DNA of 64,000 nucleotides from an uncultured Pelagibacteraceae bacterium (lineage in GTDB: Bacteria; Pseudomonadota; Alphaproteobacteria; Pelagibacterales; Pelagibacteraceae), in NCBI GenBank assembly GCA_902610975.1, contig CACLXL010000002.1, forward strand, positions 1 to 64,000, written 5' to 3'. The notes beneath the pieces were generated by a model. That model was not told where the DNA came from. It did no database searches and worked only from the letters and a program-made list of their open reading frames with translations. Position numbers and translations under genes: made by a program. Every line of letters begins with the position of its first letter. Position 1 is the stretch's first letter. Shown here piece by piece: positions 18,516-28,823 of the stretch.

Positions 18516-19651
18516 TTTATCTTTTTATATAGATTTATTGCATATCTGTCAGTCATGCCAGCTATAAAATCACAAATTGATCTTGCAACATTTGTTTTAT
18601 CGTACTTACTCACATTTATATATTTTTCTGGTTTTTTTCTTATTGAATAAAATAATTTTCTTATAATTTCTTTTCCATCGTTCGTATTGGATTTTACTCT
18701 CCTATGATAGTACATATTTTTTCTTAAAAAACTTTTTATTTTTTTATCGAATTTTCTCATTTTGTGTGAAAAAGCTACTAAAGGGTATTTAGATTTAAAA
18801 ACATCCTTTAAATTTTTTATTTTATTTTTTTTAAGATTTTTTTGAGTGGTTATTATCAAGTCTTCGACCATTTCATTGATTATTTCTCTTACTATTTGTC
18901 TTATTACCAAATCTATTGAGTAATCTTTTAATTTTTTTTTATGCTTTCTAACAATTTTGTTGAGAATTGGAATATTTTCTAAATCATCAAGAAAAAATAA
19001 ATTAGATTTCAATCCATCTTCTAAATCATGACTGTTATATGCTATATCATCAGATATAGAGGCTACCTGCGCTTCAAGTGAAGGACTCTCATCAAAATTA
19101 ATCTTGTTTTTAAAATATTTTACTCCTAAAATTTTCTTGAACTTTTTTAAATTTTTTATTGGTCCATTATGTTTAATTAATCCATCTAAAGTTTCTAAAG
19201 TAAGGTTTAAACCTTTAAATTCATAATACCTGTTTTCTAAAAATAAAATCGTTCTTAAAGTTTGTATATTGTGATCAAATCCTCCAAATCTTTTCATACA
19301 ATCGTTAAGTGCCTCTTCACCTGCATGTCCAAAGGGTGTATGACCCAAATCATGGGCCAAACTAAGAGTTTCGCATAAATCTTCATTTAAATTAAAAAAT
19401 TTAGACAAGGTTCTAGCAATTTGAGCTACCTCTAAAGAGTGAGTAATTCTAGTTCTAAAATGATCTCCAGTAGTATTTACAAACACTTGTGTTTTATGTT
19501 TAAGTCTTCGAAAAGCCGTTGAGTGAATTATTCTATCTCTGTCTCTTTGAAAATCTGACCTTAAATGAGTTTTTTTTTCATTAAAAAACCTACCCTTTGA
19601 CTTCAATGGTACAGCTAATTTAGATAAAGTTTGAATTGAATTTTTTTGCAT
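18512..19651 (-). CDS. dgt: Deoxyguanosinetriphosphate triphosphohydrolase-like protein
   Basis: An HD-domain phosphohydrolase that removes triphosphate from dNTPs (dGTPase type). It has 379 residues. Visible motifs are AFRRLKHKTQVF, then RTRITHSLEVAQIAR (metal His), LAHDLGHTPFGHAGE (the HD pair) and SISDDIAYNSHDLEDG (the distal Asp). It is the first gene of the dgt-argS-86aa-nagZ-scpAB string. Only 31 bases separate it from the divergent erpA gene, and the -35 element proposed for erpA overlaps its start codon. A TATAAT on the minus strand (19665-19670) would give a leader of only about seven bases. Confidence 0.92.
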   Translation of the reverse strand: MQKNSIQTLSKLAVPLKSKGRFFNEKKTHLRSDFQRDRDRIIHSTAFRRLKHKTQVFVNTTGDHFRTRITHSLEVAQIARTLSKFFNLNEDLCETLSLAHDLGHTPFGHAGEEALNDCMKRFGGFDHNIQTLRTILFLENRYYEFKGLNLTLETLDGLIKHNGPIKNLKKFKKILGVKYFKNKINFDESPSLEAQVASISDDIAYNSHDLEDGLKSNLFFLDDLENIPILNKIVRKHKKKLKDYSIDLVIRQIVREIINEMVEDLIITTQKNLKKNKIKNLKDVFKSKYPLVAFSHKMRKFDKKIKSFLRKNMYYHRRVKSNTNDGKEIIRKLFYSIRKKPEKYINVSKYDKTNVARSICDFIAGMTDRYAINLYKKIK

Positions 19652-19674
19652 GCTTACTATATAGATTATATACT
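19646..19674 (+). promoter_or_regulatory. Candidate sigma-70 promoter of erpA, overlapping the dgt start
   Basis: TTGCAT (19646-19651) and TATACT (19669-19674) are 17 bases apart. The expected start point is near 19681, so the erpA message would begin two or so bases before its ATG at 19683. The -35 hexamer covers the dgt start codon. On the opposite strand TATAAT at 19665-19670 serves dgt, so the two promoters interlock. Confidence 0.5.
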
Positions 19675-19682
19675 AGATAATT

Positions 19683-19997
19683 ATGGAAAAAAAATTAGAA
19701 TTTACTGATAGCGCAAAAAACCAGATAGAAAAAATCACTAAAAGTGAAGAAAAAAAATATTTTAGAATTTCTGTTCATGGGGGCGGGTGTTCTGGATTCA
19801 AATATAATTTCAGCTTTGATGATAAAATAGAAAAAGATGATATCTTATTTAACAAAACTCTAATAGATAAACAGTCGCTTGATATTATAGCTGGCTCAAC
19901 AGTAGATTTTAAAAAAGAAATGATTGGTGAATCTTTTTCTATAAATAATCCTAAGGCTTCAGCTTCATGTGGTTGTGGTCTTTCTTTTTCAGTTTAA
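19683..19997 (+). CDS. erpA: Iron-sulfur cluster insertion protein (HesB/IscA/ErpA family)
   Basis: An A-type Fe-S carrier that delivers clusters to apoproteins. It has 104 residues. The three conserved cysteines are present: one in HGGGCSGFKY and two in the C-terminal SCGCGLSF. The NPKASASCGCG block fits ErpA-type carriers. It is divergent from dgt, and its stop overlaps the xthA start by one base (TAATG), so the two genes are cotranscribed. Distinguishing ErpA from IscA by eye is not certain. Confidence 0.9.
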   Translation: MEKKLEFTDSAKNQIEKITKSEEKKYFRISVHGGGCSGFKYNFSFDDKIEKDDILFNKTLIDKQSLDIIAGSTVDFKKEMIGESFSINNPKASASCGCGLSFSV

Positions 19998-20773
19998 TGA
20001 AAATAATTTCATGGAACGTGAATTCAGTTAGAGCAAGAATTACAAACATTTTAGATTATATCAAACAATCGAGTCCTGATATTTTATTACTTCAAGAAAT
20101 TAAAACACAAGATATTAGTTTCCCTTATGAAGAATTTAAAAATATTGGATATAATTCTTATGTTTTTGGTCAAAAAAGTTACAATGGAGTTGCTATTATA
20201 TCTAAACAAGAATTAGATAAAATTAGTAATAGCTTTATCAAAGATGATTTAAAACAATCTAGAATAATCACCGCTGAGTTAAAATTTAAAAAAAAAGAGA
20301 TAGAACTTATTAATATTTATGTTCCAAATGGAAATCCTGTAGATACAGAAAAATATAAATATAAAAAAGAGTGGTTAAAAAAATTTATATCAAGTATTAA
20401 AAAGAAAATTCAAAGAAACTCAAATCTGCTAATCGGCGGAGATTTTAATATCATTCCTGAAGAAATAGATGTTTATGATTTTAAAAGATATGAAAACGAT
20501 GCTTTAGGTAGATTGGAAATAAGAAAAAAATATAGAGAACTAATTAATCTAGGTTTTAAAGATGTTTATAGATTTAGAAATAAAACAAAACAAGAGTATA
20601 CATTTTGGGACTACTTTGCGGGTTCCTGGGAAAAAAATTATGGAATGAGAATAGATCATTTTTTACTTTCAAACAGTTTAATCGATAGTATCAAATCAAT
20701 TAATATTAATAAAAAACCAAGATCCAAAGCAAAACCATCTGATCACACACCGATTGAACTTGAAATTATTTAA
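19997..20773 (+). CDS. xthA: Exodeoxyribonuclease III
   Basis: An AP endonuclease and 3'-5' exonuclease of base-excision repair. I start it at the ATG overlapping the erpA stop, giving 258 residues beginning MKIISWNVNSVRARI, the family N-terminus (Asn7). Other active-site blocks are LLLQEIKT (metal Glu), GGDFNIIPEE (catalytic Asp) and the terminal PSDHTPIELE (His). An upstream ATG would add ten residues inside erpA and is rejected. It converges with manC, overlapping it by eight bases. Confidence 0.94.
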   Translation: MKIISWNVNSVRARITNILDYIKQSSPDILLLQEIKTQDISFPYEEFKNIGYNSYVFGQKSYNGVAIISKQELDKISNSFIKDDLKQSRIITAELKFKKKEIELINIYVPNGNPVDTEKYKYKKEWLKKFISSIKKKIQRNSNLLIGGDFNIIPEEIDVYDFKRYENDALGRLEIRKKYRELINLGFKDVYRFRNKTKQEYTFWDYFAGSWEKNYGMRIDHFLLSNSLIDSIKSININKKPRSKAKPSDHTPIELEII

Positions 20774-21968
20774 CTCTACCGTATATATCTTGATATCTAA
20801 CTATATCAGTTTCTTTTAAAATTGATCCTAATTGAGCTTCAATTATTTTTACCGGTATCTTATATGGGTTTTCTATTCTGTGAATAGATTTGACTGGTAT
20901 AAAAATAGTTTCATTAATTTTTAAAAAAAATTTTTTTCTGTTGAGAGTAATTTTTGGAGTTCCTTGAGTTACAACCCAATGTTCAGAACGATGAAAATGT
21001 TTTTGAAGACTTAGAACTCCTTTAGGTTTTACATAAAGTTCTTTAATTAAAAAATTTTTACCGTTGTACAAATTTGTATATCTACCCCAAGGTCTGTAAA
21101 AAATATTTTTCTTTTTTTGATATTTAGTCTTTAATTTATCATAGATTTTGCAAATTTCTTTCCAACTACCAAGATCAGACCAAGGTATATTTAATTTGAT
21201 AGCATTTATATCATTTGATTTTTCCAATATGGCGTAATCAAAAGAAATTGTCTTGCACTTTAAAAAATCATTTTTATTAAGATAATAAACATTATTTTTA
21301 AATTTTGATTTATTTACAGAATTTAAACAACAATTAAAGTTTCTGTTTTGATACATCTTGAAGTTATTAATTATTGATTTTTTTGTAAGAAAAAACATTC
21401 CTGAATTCCAATAAGCATTCATTTTAATGATTTTTTTTGCCTTTTCTAAATTTGGTTTTTCAATAAATTTTGAAACCTTATATTTATTGTTCACTCGTTT
21501 TGATAAAAAATAACCAAACTCAGATGAAGGGTTAGAAGGTTTAATTCCAAATATAAAGATATTTTTATCTGTAAGATATTTTTGGTGTTTTTTAATAGAT
21601 TTATTAAACAAGTTTACTTTCTCAATAAAATGATCTGATGTAAGAAAGATTAATGGTTGATTATCAGGTATTTCTTTTATTAAAGCCGAACTGAGTATAG
21701 CAGGAGCAGTATTTCTTTTTGCTGGTTCAAGAATAATTTTATATTTCTTAAAGCCTTTTAATCTTAAATGTTTTTTAATTTCGTTTATATATCTTTTATT
21801 AGTACTTATAATTGGATAATCGAATATAGAATTTTTTATCCTCTCTAGAGTTTTGCCAAATAATGTCCAATTTCCAAAATCAATAAACTGCTTTGGTTGA
21901 TGATGTTTTTTATCGGGCCAGAGTCTTGTGCCAGAACCGCCACATAAAATTACTGGACGTATTTTCAT
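20766..21968 (-). CDS. manC: Mannose-1-phosphate guanylyltransferase / type II phosphomannose isomerase
   Basis: Makes GDP-mannose from GTP and mannose-1-phosphate, with a type II isomerase domain. It has 400 residues, shorter than the usual ~470. The nucleotidyltransferase motif GGSGTRLWP is at 10-18 and PKQF at 25-28. The C-terminal cupin has RPWGRY, LSLQKHFHRSEHWVV and the NETIFIPVKSIHRIEN block. The ATG overlaps the ilvD stop by one base. It may feed surface polysaccharide or a mannosyl solute; no glycosyltransferase is nearby to decide. Confidence 0.9.
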   Translation of the reverse strand: MKIRPVILCGGSGTRLWPDKKHHQPKQFIDFGNWTLFGKTLERIKNSIFDYPIISTNKRYINEIKKHLRLKGFKKYKIILEPAKRNTAPAILSSALIKEIPDNQPLIFLTSDHFIEKVNLFNKSIKKHQKYLTDKNIFIFGIKPSNPSSEFGYFLSKRVNNKYKVSKFIEKPNLEKAKKIIKMNAYWNSGMFFLTKKSIINNFKMYQNRNFNCCLNSVNKSKFKNNVYYLNKNDFLKCKTISFDYAILEKSNDINAIKLNIPWSDLGSWKEICKIYDKLKTKYQKKKNIFYRPWGRYTNLYNGKNFLIKELYVKPKGVLSLQKHFHRSEHWVVTQGTPKITLNRKKFFLKINETIFIPVKSIHRIENPYKIPVKIIEAQLGSILKETDIVRYQDIYGRVK

Positions 21969-23686
21969 TAAATTTTCGAATATTCTTTAACTTCTTTTTT
22001 CTTACCTGGATGTGTTGGAGCACCAAGATAAGCAGGACCTACTGTTTGAGCATATTTCCAAATTGTTCCCGATCCAAAACTTGATTTTTTTTCTTTCCAT
22101 TTTTTTCTTCTAGCTTTTAATTGTGCGCTAGTAAGCCTTACATTAATTGATCCTTTTTTTGCGTCTATATCTATTACATCTCCATTTTTGAGAAGTGCAA
22201 TTGGACCGCCCATTGCAGCTTCTGGGCCAACGTGACCAACACAGAAACCTCTAGTAGCACCCGAAAACCTTCCATCAGTTATAAGTGCAACTTTTTCACC
22301 TTTGCCTTGACCATAAATAGCTCCAGTTGTTGAGAGCATTTCCCTCATTCCTGGTCCACCTTTTGGACCTTCGTATCTGATTATTATTACATCACCGTCC
22401 TTATATTTTTTTGTCTGTACAGCTTTCATTGCATCTTCCTCATTATCAAAGCATCTAGCTTTACCTGTAAATTGTAATTTTTTTAATCCTGCAATTTTTA
22501 CGATTGCTCCGTCTGGAGCTAAATTTCCTTTTAATCCAACAACTCCCCCATCTGGAGAAAGAGGATTATTATATTCTCTTAAAACTTTTTGATTAGTATT
22601 AAACTTAACATTGGATAAATTTTCTTTCATAGTTTTACCTGTAACTGTCATGCACTCGCCGTGAATATATCCTCCGTTATATAAAGTTTTTAATAACATA
22701 GGAACGCCACCAGCTTCCCACATGTCTTTTGCAACGTATTTTCCTCCAGGTTTTAAATCAGCAAGATAAGGAGTTTTTTTAAATATTTTTGCAACGTCCA
22801 TTAAATCAAATTTTACTCCTATCTCATTAGCTAGTGCAGGTAAATGAAGGGCTGCATTAGTGGAGCCTCCAGTAGCAGCAACAATTGTTGCTGCGTTTTC
22901 TAAAGATTTTTTAGTTACTATTTCTCTTGGTTTAATTTTTTTTTCTAATAAATTCATAACAGCTTGACCACTTTCATAAGCATATTTATCTCTTTCTTCA
23001 TAAGGAGCTGGCGTCCCAGCCGAATAAGGTAAAGCCAATCCTATCGCTTCAGATACACACGCCATTGTATTTGCTGTGAACTGACCTCCGCAAGCCCCAG
23101 CACTTGGGCAAGCTACTAATTCTAATTCTCTTAATTCTTCAGATGACATTTTTCCAGAGGAATGTTTACCAACTGCTTCAAACACATCTACAACGGTGAC
23201 ATCTTTCCCCTTAAATCTTCCAGGTAAAATTGAACCTCCATAAATAAATACGCTAGGAACATTTAATCTTAACATGGACATCATTAAACCTGGTAATGAT
23301 TTATCACATCCCGCAATGCCAACTAGTGCGTCATAACAATGTCCTCTCACTGTAAGTTCTGCTGAGTCAGCTATCACTTCCCTTGAAATTAAGGATGATT
23401 TCATTCCTTCATGACCCATGGCAATTCCATCTGTTACAGTTATCGTGCAAAATTCTCTTGGGGTTCCACCAGATTGTTTTACTCCTTTTTTAACTGACTG
23501 TGCCTGTCGCATTAAAGCTGTATTGCAAGGTGCAGCCTCGTTCCAAGTGGATACTACTCCTACAAACGGCTTAGCTACATCCTGTTCAGTTTCGCCCATT
23601 GCATAATAAAATGATCTATGAGGGGCTCTATCTGGGCCTAATGAAGTATGACGACTTGGTAGTTTTTTTTTATCAATTTTAGACAT
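21968..23686 (-). CDS. ilvD: Dihydroxy-acid dehydratase
   Basis: An Fe-S dehydratase in valine, isoleucine and pantothenate synthesis. It has 572 residues. Cluster cysteines are visible in [12 protein letters not shown] and [18 protein letters not shown]. The C-terminal part has [13 protein letters not shown], the [11 protein letters not shown] block and GHVGPEAA. It lies between valS (one base upstream) and manC (one-base overlap) on the minus strand. Pairing with valS is suggestive because IlvD makes the precursor of valine. Confidence 0.97.
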   Translation of the reverse strand: MSKIDKKKLPSRHTSLGPDRAPHRSFYYAMGETEQDVAKPFVGVVSTWNEAAPCNTALMRQAQSVKKGVKQSGGTPREFCTITVTDGIAMGHEGMKSSLISREVIADSAELTVRGHCYDALVGIAGCDKSLPGLMMSMLRLNVPSVFIYGGSILPGRFKGKDVTVVDVFEAVGKHSSGKMSSEELRELELVACPSAGACGGQFTANTMACVSEAIGLALPYSAGTPAPYEERDKYAYESGQAVMNLLEKKIKPREIVTKKSLENAATIVAATGGSTNAALHLPALANEIGVKFDLMDVAKIFKKTPYLADLKPGGKYVAKDMWEAGGVPMLLKTLYNGGYIHGECMTVTGKTMKENLSNVKFNTNQKVLREYNNPLSPDGGVVGLKGNLAPDGAIVKIAGLKKLQFTGKARCFDNEEDAMKAVQTKKYKDGDVIIIRYEGPKGGPGMREMLSTTGAIYGQGKGEKVALITDGRFSGATRGFCVGHVGPEAAMGGPIALLKNGDVIDIDAKKGSINVRLTSAQLKARRKKWKEKKSSFGSGTIWKYAQTVGPAYLGAPTHPGKKKEVKEYSKI

Positions 23687-26335
23687 TTAATTAATACTAG
23701 ATACAATACTTCTTAATTTTTCATCTTCAATAGTTAATTCTTTAACTAAATTTTTATCATTTTGTACTATTTCTTTAGGTGCATTAGTCACATAGGCCTT
23801 ATTTTTAAGCTTATTATTTAAACTAGTTATTTGTTTATTAATTGTCTCAATTTTTTGTAAAATTCTCTCTTTTTGAGATCCTAAATTTATATCCTCATTA
23901 AAATTTAATGAGAGTTTTTCCTTAAGAACTAAGATTTCTATTGAATTTTTATCTCTTATCTTTGTTGTAAGAACATTATTTACTCTACCAACCTGTTTTA
24001 TCAAATTTACATTTTTATTTACTAATTTTTTTAATTTCCCTGATTTGTCATCAAAAAATATGTCACAATATAATTTTGGCGTAATTTTTAACTCTGCTTT
24101 AGTAGATCTAATGTTAGAAATTATTTCAATTAAATCATTTATATTATTTTGATTTTTATTGAATTTATTAATTATTTTAAAATCTGGCCAACTGGAACTG
24201 ATCAAATAATTATTGAAAATCTTTTTATAAGCATTTAAAGACCACAAGTTCTCAGTAAAAAAAGGGATAAAAGGATGAAGAATTCTAAGAATATTTGCCA
24301 TCATAAATGATGAGAAAGTTTTAGCTTCTTTAATTTCATTTTTATTTTTTGAATTAAAAATAGGTTTTAAGAACTCTAAATACCAATCACAATAAGAATG
24401 CCAAACAAATTGATATGCATACCTAGCAGCCTCATCGAACCTAAATATTTCAATATTTTTTGTGATTAAATTTTGTGTTTTTATAAATTCGTTGTAAATC
24501 CAATGGTTTATTGAAAGTTTAATTGAGGTCAAATTTATCTTTTTATCTAATTTACAATTATTAAGTTTTAAAAAATTATTTGCGCTCCAAATTTTTGTTA
24601 TAAAGTTTCTATTTCCAGTAACTCTATCTTTTGATAATTTTACATCTCTTCCTGGAGAGGCCATCGAAATTAAAGTAAACCTTAAACTATCTGCTCCATA
24701 TTCATTTATTAAATCTAATGGATCAATCACATTACCTTTTGACTTTGACATTTTTTGCCCCTTTTCATCCCTTACCAAGGCATGAACATATACTTTATGA
24801 AAAGGTGTGTTTTTTCTAAAATAATTTCCCATCATCAACATCCTTGCTACCCAAAAGAAAATTATATCAAAACCAGTAACAAGAACTGAAGTTGGGTAAA
24901 ATTTAATAAGTTCTTCAGTTTTCTTTGGCCATCCAAGAGTAGCAAAAGGCCATAGAGCTGATGAAAACCAAGTATCTAAAACATCTGTTTCCTGACTTAA
25001 TTTAAATTGTTTATTTTTATTTTTTTTCTTTGCTAGTTTTACTGCATCTTTTTCACTTTCAGCTACAAAAATATTTCCATTTTCATCATACCAAGCAGGT
25101 ATTCTATGACCCCACCAAATCTGCCGAGATATACACCAAGGCTCAATATCATTCATCCATTGAAAAAATGTTTTTGACCAATTGCTAGGAAAAAAAGTAG
25201 TTTTGCCCTCTTTAACTATCTTAATTGGTTTTTTTGATAATTTTTTAGCATCAACAAACCATTGCTCTGTTAAGAGAGGTTCGATTATAGTGTTTGATCT
25301 ATCTCCATATGGAACTTTATTTTTAATATTTTCAATTTTTACAAGAGAGCCTTTGTCCTTTAATTTTTTAATTATAAGTTTTCTTGCTTCAAATCTGTCT
25401 AAACCACGAAACTCTTCAATCCCATTTTTGTTTATTTTACCGTTCTCTTCAAAAATATTTATTATTTCTAATTTATTTCTCTTGCCTACCTCATAGTCAT
25501 TAAAATCATGTGCTGGCGTAATTTTTACTGCTCCTGAACCTTGTTCTGGATCAGCGTAATTGTCAGAAATAATTTTTACAGTCCTATTAACAATTGGAAT
25601 AAGAACATTTTTTCCGACTAAATTAACATATCTTTCATCCTTTGGATTTACAGCAACCGCGGTATCTCCCATCATTGTCTCTGGTCTGGTGGTGGCAATA
25701 GTGATTTTTTGATCTGAGTTCTCTATCGCATAATCAATGTAATACAATTGAGATTGAACATCTTTTTGGTTTACTTCCAAGTCAGAAATAGCAGTTTGAA
25801 GTTTAGTATCCCAGTTGACTAATTTTTTATCCTTATAAATTAGATTGTTTTTATGAAGATCAACAAAAACTTTAATTACAGCTTTAGAAAGATCCTTATC
25901 CATGGTGAACCTCGTTCTTGACCAATCACACGAACAACCTAATTTCTTAAGTTGATTTAAAATTATTCCGCCAGACTCCTCTTTCCAATCCCATATTTTT
26001 TTAATAAATTTTTCTCTTCCTAAATCATTTTTTTTAATTCCTTCTTTTAAAAGCATATTTTCAACAACTGCTTGAGTTGCAATTCCAGCATGATCTGTTC
26101 CTGGTTGCCATAGAGTTTCGAGGCCTTTCATTCTATTAAATCTAACTAAAACATCTTGAAGACTATTGTTTAGTGCATGTCCCATATGTAATCTGCCAGT
26201 TACATTAGGTGGGGGAATTACTATAGAAAATTTTTTATTTGATTTGTTTTTTTTTGGTTTGAATAAGCCTTTTTTTATCCAAAAATCTGAGATTTTTTTT
26301 TCTTCTTCATTATGATTGTATTTTTTAAATTCCAT
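23687..26335 (-). CDS. valS: Valyl-tRNA synthetase
   Basis: A class I synthetase with editing domain. It has 882 residues. The HIGH motif is in PPPNVTGRLHMGHAL near 40-54. The editing (CP1) domain includes TIATTRPETMMGDTAVAVNP. The GQKMSKSKGNVIDP motif is the KMSKS loop. A C-terminal coiled-coil arm (about 820-882) is present. ATG start, 32 bases downstream of the glycoside-hydrolase gene's stop on the same strand. Confidence 0.97.
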   Translation of the reverse strand: MEFKKYNHNEEEKKISDFWIKKGLFKPKKNKSNKKFSIVIPPPNVTGRLHMGHALNNSLQDVLVRFNRMKGLETLWQPGTDHAGIATQAVVENMLLKEGIKKNDLGREKFIKKIWDWKEESGGIILNQLKKLGCSCDWSRTRFTMDKDLSKAVIKVFVDLHKNNLIYKDKKLVNWDTKLQTAISDLEVNQKDVQSQLYYIDYAIENSDQKITIATTRPETMMGDTAVAVNPKDERYVNLVGKNVLIPIVNRTVKIISDNYADPEQGSGAVKITPAHDFNDYEVGKRNKLEIINIFEENGKINKNGIEEFRGLDRFEARKLIIKKLKDKGSLVKIENIKNKVPYGDRSNTIIEPLLTEQWFVDAKKLSKKPIKIVKEGKTTFFPSNWSKTFFQWMNDIEPWCISRQIWWGHRIPAWYDENGNIFVAESEKDAVKLAKKKNKNKQFKLSQETDVLDTWFSSALWPFATLGWPKKTEELIKFYPTSVLVTGFDIIFFWVARMLMMGNYFRKNTPFHKVYVHALVRDEKGQKMSKSKGNVIDPLDLINEYGADSLRFTLISMASPGRDVKLSKDRVTGNRNFITKIWSANNFLKLNNCKLDKKINLTSIKLSINHWIYNEFIKTQNLITKNIEIFRFDEAARYAYQFVWHSYCDWYLEFLKPIFNSKNKNEIKEAKTFSSFMMANILRILHPFIPFFTENLWSLNAYKKIFNNYLISSSWPDFKIINKFNKNQNNINDLIEIISNIRSTKAELKITPKLYCDIFFDDKSGKLKKLVNKNVNLIKQVGRVNNVLTTKIRDKNSIEILVLKEKLSLNFNEDINLGSQKERILQKIETINKQITSLNNKLKNKAYVTNAPKEIVQNDKNLVKELTIEDEKLRSIVSSIN

Positions 26336-26367
26336 TTTTTTTGATAACTAGAGATATATATCAGATT

Positions 26368-27630
26368 TCAATAACTATTAAGTTTAAAATCTAGATATAA
26401 GGCAGCAGTCCAAGAAAAATTTTTAGCACCCATTCCTAAACCTGATTTACAACTGTAATATTCTCGAAATTTTTTTTTTTCGACTAAATTCAAGGTCTTT
26501 TTTCTTATTATTTCTGCAAACTTCTTATCTTTATTTTTCAAACCTTGATATATAATCCAATTGCAATTAACCCATACTGGCCCTCTCCAGTAACGTTTTT
26601 CTTCGAATGATTTGTGTTTAGAATTTATTGAGGGAAAAAGATATTTATTATTTTTACTATATTTTTTTAAACTTTTTATTAATGATCTATTAATTGAATT
26701 ATTATTTAAATCAGCAAATAGCATGAAAAAATTAGTTATTGAAGGTACAACTACTAAACTATTATTTTTTATATCTTTATTCTTGAACGTCATTTTTTTT
26801 GAATCAAATAATTTTACAAGTTTACTTTCATTTAAAAAAATATATTTTTTTATGGAAGAATTTCTTTTATCTATACATCTAAGTAAAAAATCTACATCTT
26901 TTAAAGCTTTTAGAAAAAGCGAATTAAATCCAACATCTACGACATTAAATTTTGATTTGGAGTAAAGTTTTTTTGGATCATAATTCATTCCCTTTAAATG
27001 ATTTTTAATAGTTACATATCTATCATAATCAATTTTCAAAGGTCTTTGGCCTTGGCTAACAATTTTATTATCCTTTCTCTTATAATTAAGATTTAATTCT
27101 GTTTTGATCTTACTCATCGGTTTGTCCCATAAAGGAGAATTATCATAACCACTTTCCCATGGGTGAAGTATAGAAATTAAACCAGTACGTTTAGGATCTC
27201 TGTATCTAATAAACCATTCTAAATATTTTTTAATCTTTAAAATTAAAGGCCGGTATTTTTTTATTTCTTTTTTTGAAAACTTTTGTCTCTCAATAATTAT
27301 CCTTAAAATACTTGCTAAGATCGGTGGTTGAGTTATTCCAGATGAGGAAACTTTTTTACCACAATTCCAAGCTTTATAGTTAGGAGTATAATTTAAATCT
27401 TTAATATGGAAAAGAATGTGAGGTATCATTCCATCATTCCATTGTCCTGAAATCAGAGTTTCAAGTTCTTTAAATGAATAGTCTAAATTGAAATTAGAAT
27501 ATCCTAATGCAATAAAAGCTGAGTCCCAATTCCATTGGGCTGGATAAAGATTTGTATTAGTTGGTAAAGTGTAATTTAATCTTCTATTATTTATTAAGGT
27601 TTTCTTTGCTTCATTAATTGAGTTATTCAT
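26368..27630 (-). CDS. Cytoplasmic GH63/MGH1-like glycoside hydrolase
   Basis: A 420-residue alpha/alpha-barrel hydrolase without a signal peptide, so it should act in the cytoplasm. Conserved blocks of the GH63 / mannosylglycerate-hydrolase clan are visible: YPAQWNWDSAFIALG (about 28-42), GMIPHILFH, HPWESGYDNSPLWD (with the likely catalytic acid Asp) and YWRGPVWVNCNW near 345. Its start overlaps the stop of the upstream permease gene by one base (TAATG), so it is the last gene of the sugar-import operon and probably hydrolyses the imported glycoside. The substrate is not deducible by eye; candidates are glucosyl- or mannosyl-glycerate, glucosylglycerol or trehalose-like solutes. Confidence 0.75.
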   Translation of the reverse strand: MNNSINEAKKTLINNRRLNYTLPTNTNLYPAQWNWDSAFIALGYSNFNLDYSFKELETLISGQWNDGMIPHILFHIKDLNYTPNYKAWNCGKKVSSSGITQPPILASILRIIIERQKFSKKEIKKYRPLILKIKKYLEWFIRYRDPKRTGLISILHPWESGYDNSPLWDKPMSKIKTELNLNYKRKDNKIVSQGQRPLKIDYDRYVTIKNHLKGMNYDPKKLYSKSKFNVVDVGFNSLFLKALKDVDFLLRCIDKRNSSIKKYIFLNESKLVKLFDSKKMTFKNKDIKNNSLVVVPSITNFFMLFADLNNNSINRSLIKSLKKYSKNNKYLFPSINSKHKSFEEKRYWRGPVWVNCNWIIYQGLKNKDKKFAEIIRKKTLNLVEKKKFREYYSCKSGLGMGAKNFSWTAALYLDFKLNSY

Positions 27631-28823
27631 TATCCTTTAACGCTTCCAGCTGTTAAACCGCTAACTAAATATTTTTCAAAATATATAAAAATTAAAAGTA
27701 TTGGTAAAGTAACTACCACAGATCCAGCCATTAGATATTGCCGTGGTGTTTCGGCGTCACCGGTTAAATGATTTATTGCTCTAGATAATGTAAATGTTTT
27801 TGGATTATCCAAAAACATAAGAGAAAATAAAAATTCATTCCAAGCTATCATAAAGACATACAATGACACTGAAGCGATAGCAGGTAAACTGAGAGGAATT
27901 ATTATTTTAATAATTATACCAAACCAATTTTGTCCATCTATAAGTCCCGCTTCTTCAATTTCTTTAGGTATACTTTTAAAGTATCCCTGGAGCATATAGA
28001 TGGCTACTGGTAAAGTAGTTGCTGTATAAACTATTAGGAGGCCTTCCACAGAATTCCTCAAACCTAATTGACTAAAAACAGTGTATAAAGGAATTACTAA
28101 TACTATTGCTGGAAACATATAAATTATTAAAATTGATGTTGAAAGAAAGGTCTTTCCAAAGAAATTTAATCTTGCAACAGCGTAAGCTGCGGGGATAGCA
28201 AATAATAAGGTTATTAAAACAGTTCCAACTGATACATACGAGCTTGTAAGAATATATCTACCAAAATCATATGTTTTGAAAATGACAAAGTAAGATTTGA
28301 ATATCTCAAAAATATTTTTTGAAAAATCAATACTTAGATCAATCGGGTTCATTAATAAAGCTGATTGCGTTTTAAAGCTAGTAACAACCATTATGTAAAA
28401 TGGAAATAATATAACTAACGCAAAAAATACTATTGCAAATAAAGATAAGAACTCAAACACAATTTTTTCAGATATAAAATCCTGATTTAAATATTTTAAA
28501 TCATATTTTTTTAATTTATTTGTAAAAAATAAAATTATTAAAAAAATACCTACTGAAAACCACATAGGGGAGTTTTCATTTAAAAAAGTATATAAAATTG
28601 TAAATAATAAGGATATTATAAAAATTTTTAATTTATGATTAAACTTTTTTCCAATAAATACACAAGTTATAACTAATCCGAGTGATAATAATAGATTTAG
28701 ATTAAATTTAAGATTTGTAAAACTTAAACCTTGCAAAGTTGCTAATATTTTCCATATACAAATTATTATTGTAAGAAAAATTGATGATGCAAGTAAAGTT
28801 ATTATTAAAGATTTAAATTTCAT
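27630..28823 (-). CDS. Sugar ABC transporter permease, MalG type, with extended N-terminus
   Basis: An inner-membrane permease of a carbohydrate importer. I start at the ATG at 28823 (MKFKSL), giving 397 residues; a TTG five codons upstream is possible. About 115 N-terminal residues form several extra membrane helices not found in the usual ~280-residue MalG. The standard permease domain then starts with the ILFPFYIMVVTSFK block and ends with TAGSVKG. The EAA loop reads EIEEAGLIDGQNWFG. It overlaps the upstream permease by 11 bases and the hydrolase by one. Confidence 0.88.
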   Translation of the reverse strand: MKFKSLIITLLASSIFLTIIICIWKILATLQGLSFTNLKFNLNLLLSLGLVITCVFIGKKFNHKLKIFIISLLFTILYTFLNENSPMWFSVGIFLIILFFTNKLKKYDLKYLNQDFISEKIVFEFLSLFAIVFFALVILFPFYIMVVTSFKTQSALLMNPIDLSIDFSKNIFEIFKSYFVIFKTYDFGRYILTSSYVSVGTVLITLLFAIPAAYAVARLNFFGKTFLSTSILIIYMFPAIVLVIPLYTVFSQLGLRNSVEGLLIVYTATTLPVAIYMLQGYFKSIPKEIEEAGLIDGQNWFGIIIKIIIPLSLPAIASVSLYVFMIAWNEFLFSLMFLDNPKTFTLSRAINHLTGDAETPRQYLMAGSVVVTLPILLIFIYFEKYLVSGLTAGSVKG

